The notes: a model not told the origin generated them from the letters alone. Counted from the first letter of the stretch, positions 1 through 7,212 are shown. The stretch is DNA of 28,975 nucleotides from CAZHPA01 sp964533945 (GCA_964533945.1 CAZHPA010000026.1:1-28975); one strand, 5' to 3'. Made by a program: numbers and translations.

Positions 1-9
1 TAGAAAAAA

Positions 10-1005
10 ATGGTAAAGCAATTTAGAATTATGGCTGTTGTAGCATTATCTTTAACAGCTTTTGGCGGAAAAGTTAACGCATTAAGCTCAACAGAACAAC
101 AACCTAAAATTCAAGAATCTAAAATTCAAGAAACTAAAAACGAGTCTGCGAACCACTCTAATGATAATGAAAAAAATTCTAAAAAGGAAGAAACTGTTAA
201 GACAGAACTTAATAGTAAGCCAGAAATTATAAAATCTGAAGCTATTGCTGAAATTTTAAATGCAGACAAAAAAGAAGAAAAGAAAGAAGAAAAGAAAGAA
301 GAAAAAGAAGAAAAAAAAGAGGATAAGAAAGAGGAAAGAATTGAAGATTCATTTCAAGGAATTTCAAAAGTATTCTCTGATATTCCCGGAGATTCTAAAA
401 GGTTTGTTGAGCTAATTCAAGAAATTGAAAATGCTACAGAAGTTAAAACAATAACAAAAGAAGAATCTATTACATTTGAAACGGAAGTTATAGAAACTTT
501 CGATTACAGCTTGGGGTATGAAGAAGTTGTTCAAAAAGGTGAAGAAGGTTTGAAAGAAATAACACTAAAACAAACTTTCTTAAATGATGTTTTAAGGTCA
601 TCAGAAGTTGTTGAGGAAAAAACCGTTAAACAACCTGTTAAAAAAATAGTTAAACGTGGCATTGCTGGTGTTTTAGTTTCTGATATTGAAAGTTTGCCTA
701 TAGCTCAAAAACATTCAATGACTGCAACAGCATATACTGCAGGTTATGAAAGTACGGGGAAAAATCCTGGAGATAAATATTACGGCATAACAGCAACGGG
801 GGCTAAAGTGCGCCCAGGTATTGTTGCCGTTGACCCAAATGTTATTCCGCTTGGAACAAAACTATATGTCGAGGGGTATGGCTATAGTATTGCAGCAGAT
901 ACCGGAGGGGCAATTAAAGGAAATAAAATTGATTTATATTACGAAAAAGATACAGATGCCTATAAATTTGGGCGCAAAACTCTTAACGTTTACGTGTTAG
1001 AATAG
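10..1005 (+). CDS. Secreted G5 domain and 3D domain cell-wall protein
   Basis: Probable secreted peptidoglycan-active or wall-binding protein. Residues 1-25 look like a signal peptide with cleavage near VNA-LS. Residues about 45-110 are a charged Lys/Glu-rich linker. Residues about 153-225 match a G5 domain (FETEVIETFDY through KQPVKKIVKRG), a module associated with binding wall sugars. Residues 237-331 are a 3D domain (named for three conserved aspartates): start TATAYTAGYES, core AADTGGAIKGNKIDLYY, the fold shared with MltA-type lytic transglycosylases. The architecture resembles YabE/YuiC and resuscitation-factor-like proteins. An in-frame stop lies at 1-3, so the ATG at 10 is the first possible start, but the expected ribosome site would lie beyond or at the window edge. 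An ATG at 31 is an alternative. Domain calls are firm; enzyme activity is inferred. Confidence 0.85.
   Translation: MVKQFRIMAVVALSLTAFGGKVNALSSTEQQPKIQESKIQETKNESANHSNDNEKNSKKEETVKTELNSKPEIIKSEAIAEILNADKKEEKKEEKKEEKEEKKEDKKEERIEDSFQGISKVFSDIPGDSKRFVELIQEIENATEVKTITKEESITFETEVIETFDYSLGYEEVVQKGEEGLKEITLKQTFLNDVLRSSEVVEEKTVKQPVKKIVKRGIAGVLVSDIESLPIAQKHSMTATAYTAGYESTGKNPGDKYYGITATGAKVRPGIVAVDPNVIPLGTKLYVEGYGYSIAADTGGAIKGNKIDLYYEKDTDAYKFGRKTLNVYVLE
268..338 (+). repeat. Lys/Glu codon tandem repeat (about 12-bp unit)
   Basis: An AAAGAAGAAAAG unit recurs about three times and then decays into further AAA/GAA codons. It encodes the charged linker between signal peptide and G5 domain of the secreted protein. 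Such purine runs are prone to length change by slippage, in multiples of three if the frame is to survive. Confidence 0.7.
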
Positions 1006-1008
1006 ACA

Positions 1009-1051
1009 AAAAAGCTTAATCTCTTTAATTTTTAAAGGGGTTAGGCTTTTT
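1009..1051 (+). terminator. Intrinsic terminator after the G5-3D gene
   Basis: Arms 1009-1026 and 1034-1051 pair over 18 bp with three G-U pairs and a 7-nt loop; the right arm ends in five T. It starts three bases after the stop codon. Confidence 0.8.
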
Positions 1052-1069
1052 CTATTTGCTTTGTGGGCT

Positions 1070-1098
1070 TTGTGGAAATGTAGGTTTTGTGTTATAAT
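1070..1098 (+). promoter_or_regulatory. SigA-type promoter for fetA-fetB
   Basis: A perfect TATAAT at 1093-1098 is preceded by TGT (extended -10) and, after a 17-bp spacer, TTGTGG at 1070-1075 as a weak -35. It lies between the upstream terminator and the fetA start. Confidence 0.6.
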
Positions 1099-1124
1099 TT
1101 GAAAAATAAACTTTGGGGGCAAAA

Positions 1125-1742
1125 ATGATTTTAAAAGCCGACAGACTAACTTTTAAAAATATAATTAGATATCCTAAAATTGAAATAGCACAAAATGATA
1201 AAGTTTTTATTAAAGGGGCGAGCGGAAGCGGAAAAAGTACATTGCTAAAATTGTTTAACGCAACAATATGCCCAACAAGTGGTACTTTGTTATACAAAGG
1301 TCAAGATATAGGAAAAATGGAAGCAGATGAAATAATTAAGCTTAGACGTGAAGTTTTGCTTGTTTCCCAAGCGCCATTTTTATTTAAAGGAACTATATAT
1401 GAAAACTTTAAATATTTTTACGAGTATAGAGAGCAAAAGCCACCTTCGCAAGAACAAGTTGAATTTTTCCTAAGCATTTGCCTTGCAAATTTTCCAATTA
1501 ATAAAGATTGTAGCATTTTATCAGGAGGAGAAAAGCAAAGAGTTTATAATTCAATTTTTCTGTCTTTTCAACCTCAAGTTTTTATGCTTGATGAGCCGAC
1601 ATCGGCACTTGATAGCGAAAACAGCAACAAAATGATAAAAAATATTTTAGAATTTTGCGATAACGCTAAAATGACGTTAATTATAATTAGCCACAATGAT
1701 GAAATTACAGCAAAATATGCAACCAAAATAATAAGCTTATAA
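1125..1742 (+). CDS. fetA: ABC transporter ATP-binding protein, FetA (YbbL) type
   Basis: ATPase subunit paired with the following membrane protein. FetAB of E. coli is linked to iron export and oxidative-stress tolerance. Visible motifs are Walker A GASGSGKST (about residues 31-39), signature LSGGEKQRV, Walker B VFMLDEPTSALD and the switch His in IIISHND. At 205 residues it is close to the roughly 225 of E. coli FetA. The start at ATG 1125 follows GGGGG by 5 nt; a TTG at 1113 is in frame but overlaps that purine run, so it is less likely. The assignment as FetA rather than another small ATPase rests mainly on the neighbour. The metal specificity is inferred from the family. Confidence 0.85.
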   Translation: MILKADRLTFKNIIRYPKIEIAQNDKVFIKGASGSGKSTLLKLFNATICPTSGTLLYKGQDIGKMEADEIIKLRREVLLVSQAPFLFKGTIYENFKYFYEYREQKPPSQEQVEFFLSICLANFPINKDCSILSGGEKQRVYNSIFLSFQPQVFMLDEPTSALDSENSNKMIKNILEFCDNAKMTLIIISHNDEITAKYATKIISL

Positions 1743-1759
1743 AAAAGAAGGCGATTAAT

Positions 1760-2533
1760 ATAAATAGTATTTTAGAACTTTCGCTGTTTCAGTTTAGTTT
1801 AATATATTTACTTTTAGTTATTGTTCTTGCATTAATGAAAAAATCTAAAATTAACCAAACCAAACTGCTAATCGTTGCAAGCGCAAGAATGACAGTTCAG
1901 CTTATTTTGGCAGGGTTTGTGCTTTCGTATATATTTAAAAATCCAAACCCAATATTTACAACGCTATACGTTGCAGCTATGACAATTTTCTCAATTAAAA
2001 GAGTTTTTGCAAAATGTCCAGACATTAATAAACGCTTTAAAATTTATGTTGCTTTTTCTCTTTCGCTTTCAGGGTTATTTATTATTGCATTTTTTATTAT
2101 TGCAGTTGTCGGAACAAGCATTTTTAATCCTCAATACACAATACCTATAAGCGGAATGATTATTGGAAATTCCATGACAGGCGTAACTTTGGGAATTAGA
2201 AATTTTAACGAAAATATTAAGCTGGAAAAAGAAAAAATTAATTCACTTTTAAATTTAGGTGTTGAACCTGAAAAGATTTTAAAGCCATTTGTTAACAATG
2301 CTGTTGAAACCGCACTTTTACCAACACTTAATTCTATGGTTGGCATGGGAATTATAGCTTTGCCGGGAATGATGACAGGGCAAATTCTTTCCGGAACTTT
2401 GCCTTTAACTGCCATAATGTATCAAATAGCAATAATGATTGCAATATGCACGGCGGTTTGTCTTTCTGTGTTTTGCTCTTTAAATTTTGGGTATAAAACA
2501 TTATATAATTCTAAAAACCAAATAATTGTATAA
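1760..2533 (+). CDS. fetB: ABC exporter permease, FetB (YbbM/UPF0014) family; probable non-AUG start
   Basis: Integral membrane partner of FetA. Conserved family motifs are clear: SARMTVQLILAGFVLSYIF, GMIIGNSMTGVTLGIRNF and PGMMTGQILSGTLPL. The first ATG in frame is at 1835 and would give 232 residues lacking the first membrane helix. The frame stays open upstream to a TGA at 1700-1702 and codes a hydrophobic helix directly before that ATG (LFQFSLIYLLLVIVLAL). No ATG, GTG or TTG occurs in frame between 1703 and 1834. ATA at 1760 lies 8 nt after AAGAAGG and would give 257 residues starting NSILELSLFQ, close to the E. coli length of 259; ATT at 1754 is another option. The gene begins 17 bp after fetA. 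The family call is firm; the start is inferred. Confidence 0.8.
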   Translation: MNSILELSLFQFSLIYLLLVIVLALMKKSKINQTKLLIVASARMTVQLILAGFVLSYIFKNPNPIFTTLYVAAMTIFSIKRVFAKCPDINKRFKIYVAFSLSLSGLFIIAFFIIAVVGTSIFNPQYTIPISGMIIGNSMTGVTLGIRNFNENIKLEKEKINSLLNLGVEPEKILKPFVNNAVETALLPTLNSMVGMGIIALPGMMTGQILSGTLPLTAIMYQIAIMIAICTAVCLSVFCSLNFGYKTLYNSKNQIIV

Positions 2534-2591
2534 AAAGCACCTTTTGCAAGTTTAAACATATATTAGTATAAAAAAAGGTGTGGTAGTTAAT

Positions 2592-3194
2592 ATGACTGGC
2601 AATGTATCAACTTATGTCCGCTTTCTTCATGCCGTTCCCAACGCCCCTGCCGTTGATTTATATGTTGGGGATAAACTTGTTGGAAAAGGAATAACTTATA
2701 AGTCATTTACAGAATATTTGGGGGCGTATCCGGGAGTTTACAATATTAAGCTTTATCCGGCAGGAAACAAAAGCAAGCTTTTGCTGGAAGAAGATGTACA
2801 ATTGCAAGATGGAATAATTTATACAATTGCAGTTGCCGGCGTTTTGCAAAGTTTAGATTTTAAAATTATCGTTGATAAAAAAAGAGATTTCGACAAATCA
2901 AAAACACACATTCGCTTCATAAACTTATCGCCTTTTGATACAAAATTTGATATTTTGCTTGATGGCGCAGTAAAAATTACAGATTTAGATTACGAAGAAG
3001 TTTCAAATTATATAGAACTTGAGCCAAGAACATATTATATAAAAGTTTTAGATAGTTACACAAAAAGACCAGTTTTATTAGACCCAAAAGCAACATTAAG
3101 AGCCGGAAAACTTTTGGCAGGATATATAGTTGGGCAGCAAAACAAAGGAGAAGGGCTTGAAATATTAATTCCGCTTGAAAAAGCAGGTTACTAG
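2592..3194 (+). CDS. DUF4397 domain protein
   Basis: A 200-residue protein of two similar beta-rich halves: residues about 7-95 (start VRFLHAVPNAPAVDLYVG) and about 105-190 (start IRFINLSPFDTKFDILLDG). The opening is typical of DUF4397, a domain of unknown function common in Gram-positive cell-surface or spore-associated proteins. No signal peptide or membrane helix is visible, so export is not supported by this sequence. The start is ATG 2592; GTG 2580 is in frame but overlaps the only SD-like run (AAAAAAGG at 2571-2578), which makes it unlikely. It probably has its own transcript, or follows fetB by read-through; no clear terminator separates them. Confidence 0.75.
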   Translation: MTGNVSTYVRFLHAVPNAPAVDLYVGDKLVGKGITYKSFTEYLGAYPGVYNIKLYPAGNKSKLLLEEDVQLQDGIIYTIAVAGVLQSLDFKIIVDKKRDFDKSKTHIRFINLSPFDTKFDILLDGAVKITDLDYEEVSNYIELEPRTYYIKVLDSYTKRPVLLDPKATLRAGKLLAGYIVGQQNKGEGLEILIPLEKAGY

Positions 3195-3197
3195 TCA

Positions 3198-3240
3198 AAA
3201 CCCATAGTAAACAGAGTTTGTTTGCTATGGGTTTAATTTT
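3198..3240. terminator. Bidirectional terminator after the DUF4397 gene
   Basis: Arms 3198-3212 and 3220-3234 pair over 15 bp (one G-U) with a 7-nt loop, T-rich on both strands. It can end the plus-strand transcript and catch minus-strand transcripts coming from the amidase gene. Confidence 0.75.
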
Positions 3241-3510
3241 GTTTTTCTTTTCTAAACTTCTCATCTTTTTTAAGGAATTTTGCAATATGTTGCTGAATTT
3301 TTAAGTCGCCTATGGCTTTTGGAATGTTTGTAATCTTTGGGTGATTTAATATTTCTAAAAAAGCCGATGTCTGTTTGAAAGTTGCAAACATTGTTTTTTA
3401 TATAGCATGTTCATAGTTTTGTTTTGCATTTCTAAGTTTTTGGAATATTGGCTTATAGTTCCTAAAATCAAGAAAAACATCTCCCAAAAACTTCCAAGAT
3501 TTTAAACATC
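3233..3510 (-). pseudogene. Gene-poor stretch with degenerate minus-strand reading frames
   Basis: This 316-base gap (3195-3510) holds the terminator above and, on the minus strand, protein-like but broken frames. An ORF of 52 codons runs from ATG 3391 to the stop at 3233-3235 (opening MFATFKQTSAFLEILNHPKI, ending in a Lys/Glu-rich tail). The same frame upstream of its TAA also reads like protein (about 38 codons, including KSWKFLGDVFLDFRNYKPIF) but has no start codon. No ribosome site precedes ATG 3391. It could be a decayed gene of about 90 codons or chance. No family was recognised. Confidence 0.25.
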
Positions 3511-5739
3511 TTATCTTTTTATTTTATATGTATCAAACACTTCAACGATTCCGTCGTAAATAGCTTTTGCTGCCTTTTGTCTATACTCTGGAGTTGCAAG
3601 TTTTGCAGCTTCTGTTGGATTTGTTGCAAATCCAACCTCTAAAAGCACTGCCGGAACTTCAGTATATTTTAAAACAACATAGCTATTGGTTTTAACTTTT
3701 CTGTCATTAGGCTGCAATTCTCTTAACATGTTTTTATGCATAATTGCCGCAACTTGTTGACTTGAAACACCAATTGTACTGTCATTGCTATGAGGGTAAT
3801 AATATGTTTCCACTCCATTTGCTGCTGTAACTGTATCTGCGGAATTTACATGATTCGAAACAAATAAATCTCCTATTTGGTTTGCAAGCTCTGCACGGTC
3901 CATTCTTTCAACATAAAAATCCTCTGTTCTTGTTAAGTAAACTTTAATTTTGTCATGTTGTTCAAATAGCTTTTCGGTTCTTAATGCAATATCTAAATTA
4001 ACGCTCTTTTCTAAAACACCGTTATGGGAAGTTCCGCCGTCATGCCCTCCGTGTCCTGGGTCAAGAACAACAATTTTATCATATTTAAGTTTTGGCAACA
4101 TAGGGGTAATGTAAATGTAGTCGCTGTCTTCTTTAATGTTATATGCTAGTATTTGATTTTCGTTTATATTAATTTCGGTATGTCCGCTTGAATTATTTTT
4201 CAAATTTATAGTGCCAATATTTTTATCGCCAATTTGAATTTCTCCATATCCTAGAAGCTGTGTATAATCTCCCGGCAACGTTAAAATATATTTTTTATAG
4301 TTATATAAATCTGTATGTACTATTTTACTAATATCTATTGGTAGTATATTGCTTTTAGTTATTTTAATAACCTTTTGTTCATATGCTATATTTCTATATA
4401 ATGGCTCTGATAATGTTATTTTTGCAACTTTTCCTGATGTTGTTACAGAATATCTTACTGCTTTTTTAACATCTAAAACAATTCTAACTGTAGTTTTATC
4501 ATATTGTGCCAATCTAACTGAAGAAACAAACTTTCCCTCTTTAAGCCCTGCTATAGCCTGTGTATTAATACTTGTAAGCGGAGCATCAATAACAACTCTG
4601 TTTGGGTCTATTAATGTAAAAACACTAACAGATGGTTCGTTTTTAAAATGCAGAAACAGCGCATCATTAATTTCATCTGTTTCAAATTCAACTCTTGTTA
4701 TTTCATTCTGTTCAAATTCAACATTTAAATGCTTTCTATCTTCTGAAAGAGAAACTTTAAATTGAACAGCAGCATTTAACTCGAATACAACTCTTGTAAT
4801 TTTAACAGGCGTCATTTCATTTTGTCCCACTCTTAATTTTGAAACGCCCGACCCCGGAGATTCAAACGTTGTTTGCTTTAAAGACATTTCTGCATTATGA
4901 ATATCTAAAACTAGCCTATTATCCGGCAAAAGTAGTTTTGAAACTTTTGACATAGGAGAGCTTGAAACGATTGAAAAGGAATAGTTGTTGCTTTCGCTGG
5001 GCAAAATAACATTTGTAATTTTAGTTTCATCGTTAATCTGTTCTTGAATTTCGTCTGCAGATACATCTACTGCAACATTTCCAGAATTTGAACTGACTGG
5101 CTGCTTTACTGTTTGCTCGCTTGAACCGTTTTCTGGGCTTTCTTGCGGAACTTGCCCTAAAGAATCTGCTTCTTCTGGCTGTTTTAAACTTTCGGGCTCT
5201 TTAGATTCATTGGTATTATTACTTGCTGGCGGAGAAGTAGCAGTATCTTCGTTAGAATTAATTTTAATTTGGCGAAGCTTTTCATCCCAGTTAACATCAA
5301 GCCCTATGTTTTCGGCAACAAACCGTGTTGGTATCATAACTTTGCTATTAATTATTTTTGCCGGAATACTCATTTTAACGATTTCGCCGTTTACATTTGC
5401 TTCGGTATTATTTGCTTTAATAATTAGCAAAATATCTTTATAGCCTATTAAAACTTCTTTTGTTGAATCATCCCAATCAACAACGGCACCTAACGGTTCA
5501 AAAACTTCGCGTGCAGGAACTACTGTTAGGTTGTTAAAAATTATTGGCGGCATCGTTAAATTTGTTAGTTTTTTGTCATTTATAACAAGTGATATTTCTT
5601 GTGCATCATATTTATGAGAGGCTCCATCATAAATTAAGTCCATTATAGTTCTGCTTTCGGCGTTTACGTTACCAGAAAACAAAAAGCTTGCAGCAAGCAG
5701 AAAAACGGCGGCTTTCTTTGCCTTTCTTTTGTATTGCAT
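3511..5739 (-). CDS. N-acetylmuramoyl-L-alanine amidase (Amidase_3) with stalk and AMIN domains
   Basis: Exported zinc amidase that cuts the lactyl-amide bond between MurNAc and the stem peptide. Signal peptide about 1-27. Residues about 40-155 form a copper-amine-oxidase N-terminal-like repeat (PAREVFEPLGAVVDWD and PTRFVAENIGLDVNWDE), a common clostridial surface stalk. Residues about 155-230 are a Ser/Pro/Glu-rich linker. Residues about 250-450 contain two AMIN-like beta domains expected to target the wall. Residues about 555-738 are Amidase_3: DPGHGGHDGG with zinc ligand His563, a Glu in GVLEKS, His in VSNHVNS, and the catalytic Glu in LLEVGFATN, so the active site looks complete. At 742 residues it is long for the family because of the N-terminal modules. 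The start follows GGAGG by 7 nt. A SpoIID/LytB-type role is possible, but nothing here fixes it. Confidence 0.93.
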   Translation of the reverse strand: MQYKRKAKKAAVFLLAASFLFSGNVNAESRTIMDLIYDGASHKYDAQEISLVINDKKLTNLTMPPIIFNNLTVVPAREVFEPLGAVVDWDDSTKEVLIGYKDILLIIKANNTEANVNGEIVKMSIPAKIINSKVMIPTRFVAENIGLDVNWDEKLRQIKINSNEDTATSPPASNNTNESKEPESLKQPEEADSLGQVPQESPENGSSEQTVKQPVSSNSGNVAVDVSADEIQEQINDETKITNVILPSESNNYSFSIVSSSPMSKVSKLLLPDNRLVLDIHNAEMSLKQTTFESPGSGVSKLRVGQNEMTPVKITRVVFELNAAVQFKVSLSEDRKHLNVEFEQNEITRVEFETDEINDALFLHFKNEPSVSVFTLIDPNRVVIDAPLTSINTQAIAGLKEGKFVSSVRLAQYDKTTVRIVLDVKKAVRYSVTTSGKVAKITLSEPLYRNIAYEQKVIKITKSNILPIDISKIVHTDLYNYKKYILTLPGDYTQLLGYGEIQIGDKNIGTINLKNNSSGHTEININENQILAYNIKEDSDYIYITPMLPKLKYDKIVVLDPGHGGHDGGTSHNGVLEKSVNLDIALRTEKLFEQHDKIKVYLTRTEDFYVERMDRAELANQIGDLFVSNHVNSADTVTAANGVETYYYPHSNDSTIGVSSQQVAAIMHKNMLRELQPNDRKVKTNSYVVLKYTEVPAVLLEVGFATNPTEAAKLATPEYRQKAAKAIYDGIVEVFDTYKIKR

Positions 5740-5775
5740 AATTAAACCTCCAGCATTTTTTATAGATTAATAAAC

Positions 5776-5805
5776 ATTATAACAGAAATTGTGTTTATTT
5801 GTCTA
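5776..5805 (-). promoter_or_regulatory. Promoter of the amidase gene
   Basis: On the minus strand TAGACA (5800-5805) and TATAAT (5776-5781) are 18 bp apart, and TGT precedes the -10 (extended -10). The distance to the amidase ATG at 5739 is suitable. Confidence 0.6.
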
Positions 5806-5869
5806 TTTTTGCGAAATACTGAAATGAAAAAGTAACATTTATAATTAAGATTAAGTAATCTATTAACAC

Positions 5870-5906
5870 TTGACATTCGACATTTAAGATTTGACATCTG
5901 ACATTT
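5870..5906 (+). repeat. Four GACAT boxes in two 16-bp direct repeats, 21-bp period
   Basis: TTGACATTCGACATTT (5870-5885) and TTGACATCTGACATTT (5891-5906) differ at two bases and are separated by AAGAT. Each contains two GACAT boxes 7 bp apart; the repeat period is 21 bp, two helical turns, so all four boxes face one side of the DNA. They end 20 bp before the ATG of the Cys-rich gene, with its ribosome site in between. They may bind a regulator or be the remains of a dispersed intergenic repeat. Confidence 0.5.
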
Positions 5907-5926
5907 TTTGAGGGAGGAATTTTGCT

Positions 5927-6061
5927 ATGGATATTAACTGTGTTAATAAATGCATATATCAAACAGAAGGAAAATGCAATTTAAGTCATCTTTCTTCTTT
6001 GGGGGAATTTAAGTTTTTGGCAAATGATAACGATTGCCCATATTGCCTTGAAAATATGTAG
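5927..6061 (+). CDS. 44-residue Cys-rich protein
   Basis: A short gene with a strong GGGAGGA ribosome site 6-7 nt before ATG 5927. The product has five Cys (5, 9, 18, 38, 41) arranged as CVNKC, a lone Cys in GKCNLSH, and CPYC near the C terminus, plus His21. This spacing suggests a small metal-binding or disulfide-stabilised fold. Similar short clostridial proteins beginning with a CxxxCxY-type motif and ending with Cys-x-Tyr are often given the misleading label hydroxymyristoyl-ACP dehydratase; no such enzyme could fit in 44 residues. It stands alone between divergent and convergent genes and ends before a strong hairpin. Function unknown. Confidence 0.7.
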   Translation: MDINCVNKCIYQTEGKCNLSHLSSLGEFKFLANDNDCPYCLENM

Positions 6062-6074
6062 TATTTGTATGCTA

Positions 6075-6107
6075 TTAAGGAACGCCAAAAAGCGTTCCTT
6101 AATTTAT
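6075..6107. terminator. Bidirectional terminator between the Cys-rich gene and satP
   Basis: Arms 6075-6085 and 6092-6102 pair perfectly over 11 bp with a 6-nt loop. The genes on both sides converge on it. The T-runs are short. Confidence 0.7.
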
Positions 6108-6114
6108 AATGTAT

Positions 6115-6666
6115 TTATAGCGGAAAAATATTTTTCTTAAATTCATTGTTAACAACTTGCGCAACGCATGAATATATTGCGCTAAAGCCGCAAATTATGC
6201 CAACATAGCCTGCTATTGTTTTAATTGCAAAGCTGTGTGTAAAATCTCCAATTGAAAGCAGCAAAAATAAAGTTGTTAAAGAACCAAAAACAAATTGAGT
6301 TGTTTTGTTGTGTTTTAACGTTCCAATAAACATAAAGCCTGTAAAAATTCCCCAAAGCAATAAGTAATAGCCCATTGAAACTTCATCGGCCGCAGCTATT
6401 TTTTCTCCAAACGGATTAACCCAAATGCCAACAAGTGACCACCAAAAGAAGCCATACGCCGTAAAGGCTGTTGCCCCGAACGTATTGTTTTTCTTAAATT
6501 CCATAATTCCGGCAATTATTTGTGCTGCTCCGCCCAAAGCAAAGCCCATAGCTGCAATAACTGCTGTTAACTCCGTTATGCCGGCATTATGTAGGTTTAG
6601 AAGAACTGTTGTTAATCCAAAACCTAAAAGCCCAAGCGGTGCCGGGTTTGCAATTTCATTTTTCAC
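6115..6666 (-). CDS. satP: Acetate/succinate transporter, GPR1/FUN34/SatP (YaaH) family
   Basis: Membrane protein of 183 residues with six predicted helices. The family signature NPAPLGLLGFGLTTVLLNLHNAG-type N terminus (Asn-Pro-Ala-Pro-Leu-Gly at residues 6-11) is intact, and the second-helix AGIMEFKKNNTFGATAFTAYG motif (GIMEF...T.GATAF.AYG) is also present. Members carry acetate and related monocarboxylates or succinate across the membrane as channels or proton-coupled carriers. Length is normal for the family (about 188 in E. coli). The start codon is GTG at 6664-6666, chosen because AAGGGG lies 7 nt upstream; an in-frame stop lies just before. Monocistronic, with its own promoter. Acetate is a reasonable substrate for a fermenter, but that is inference. 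Confidence 0.92.
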   Translation of the reverse strand: MKNEIANPAPLGLLGFGLTTVLLNLHNAGITELTAVIAAMGFALGGAAQIIAGIMEFKKNNTFGATAFTAYGFFWWSLVGIWVNPFGEKIAAADEVSMGYYLLLWGIFTGFMFIGTLKHNKTTQFVFGSLTTLFLLLSIGDFTHSFAIKTIAGYVGIICGFSAIYSCVAQVVNNEFKKNIFPL

Positions 6667-6717
6667 TTACTTTCCCCTTTTCTTAATTAATTTTTCAATT
6701 AAATTTTTTCAATAATA

Positions 6718-6746
6718 AACATATATTCTATTTAATCAAATGTCAA
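6718..6746 (-). promoter_or_regulatory. Promoter of satP
   Basis: On the minus strand a perfect TTGACA (6741-6746) and TATGTT (6718-6723) are separated by 17 bp, upstream of the satP ribosome site. Confidence 0.6.
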
Positions 6747-6758
6747 TAAAATTTTCTC

Positions 6759-6787
6759 TTGTTTTTTTAATTATGTTGTGCTATTAT
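6759..6787 (+). promoter_or_regulatory. Promoter of rpsO
   Basis: TTGTTT (6759-6764) and TATTAT (6782-6787) with a 17-bp spacer and a TGC extended -10. It implies a leader of about 100 nt before rpsO. Confidence 0.5.
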
Positions 6788-6803
6788 TATGACGCACAAA
6801 AAA

Positions 6804-6848
6804 CCAACGCTCGGTTTTAGGAATCTCCAACCAAAACTTGGCGTTTGG
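6804..6848 (+). promoter_or_regulatory. Structured leader of rpsO, candidate S15 autoregulatory site
   Basis: CCAACGC (6804-6810) can pair with GCGTTTGG (6841-6848, one bulge), enclosing GTTTT (6814-6818) paired with AAAAC (6833-6837). The structure sits between the promoter and the rpsO ribosome site. S15 represses its own mRNA through unrelated leader RNAs in several bacterial groups, so a binding role is plausible but unproved; it was folded by eye only. Confidence 0.4.
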
Positions 6849-6894
6849 GGCTAGTGTTAATTTTAATTTTAAAAAAATATGGAGGTTTAGTAAT

Positions 6895-7152
6895 ATGCTA
6901 GACAAAAAAACTATTATTGCAAAATATGGCAGAAATGAAAGCGACACAGGTTCACCAGAAGTTCAAGTTGCTCTTTTAACCGAAAGAATTAACCACTTAA
7001 CAGAACATTTAAAAGTTCATAAAAAAGACCACCATTCAAGACGCGGTCTTTTAATGATGGTTGGACAAAGAAAAGGATTAATTAACTACATTAAAGAAAG
7101 AGATATTGTTAAATATCGTGAACTTATAGCAGAACTTGGCATAAGAAAATAA
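6895..7152 (+). CDS. rpsO: 30S ribosomal protein S15
   Basis: S15 binds 16S rRNA at the helix 20-22 junction and nucleates the platform of the small subunit. At 85 residues it is close to the usual 88-89. Hallmarks are DTGSPEVQVALLTERI, the HLKVHKKDHHSRRGLL rRNA-binding segment and KRDxxxY-like IVKYRELIAELGIRK at the end. ATG 6895 follows GGAGG by 8 nt. It precedes pnp, the usual bacterial order. Confidence 0.98.
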   Translation: MLDKKTIIAKYGRNESDTGSPEVQVALLTERINHLTEHLKVHKKDHHSRRGLLMMVGQRKGLINYIKERDIVKYRELIAELGIRK

Positions 7153-7153
7153 C

Positions 7154-7180
7154 AAAGGAGGGTTTCCCTCCTTTATATCT
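7154..7180 (+). terminator. rpsO-pnp intergenic hairpin (weak terminator or processing site)
   Basis: AAAGGAGGG (7154-7162) pairs perfectly with CCCTCCTTT (7166-7174) around a TTT loop. The T tract is short (TTT then ATATCT), so partial read-through into pnp is likely. The left arm holds an AGGAGG that is sealed in the stem. Confidence 0.65.
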
Positions 7181-7212
7181 AAAATTTCTAATAAAAAATT
7201 AAGGAGTTTTTT

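Noticed and set aside
268..338. Lys/Glu tract as a coiled coil or phase-variable switch
   Set aside because: The 12-bp unit keeps the frame when it changes length, so it would not switch the gene off; low-complexity linker is the simpler reading.
1113..1124. TTG at 1113 as the fetA start
   Set aside because: It overlaps the GGGGG ribosome site that serves ATG 1125.
2538..2580. CACCTTTT/AAAAGGTG stem hiding the DUF4397 ribosome site as a riboswitch
   Set aside because: 8-bp AT-rich stem with a 27-nt loop and no recognisable aptamer; too weak to call.
5870..5906. GACAT repeats as a CRISPR array
   Set aside because: Only two 16-bp units with a 5-bp gap; no repeat-spacer structure and no cas genes.
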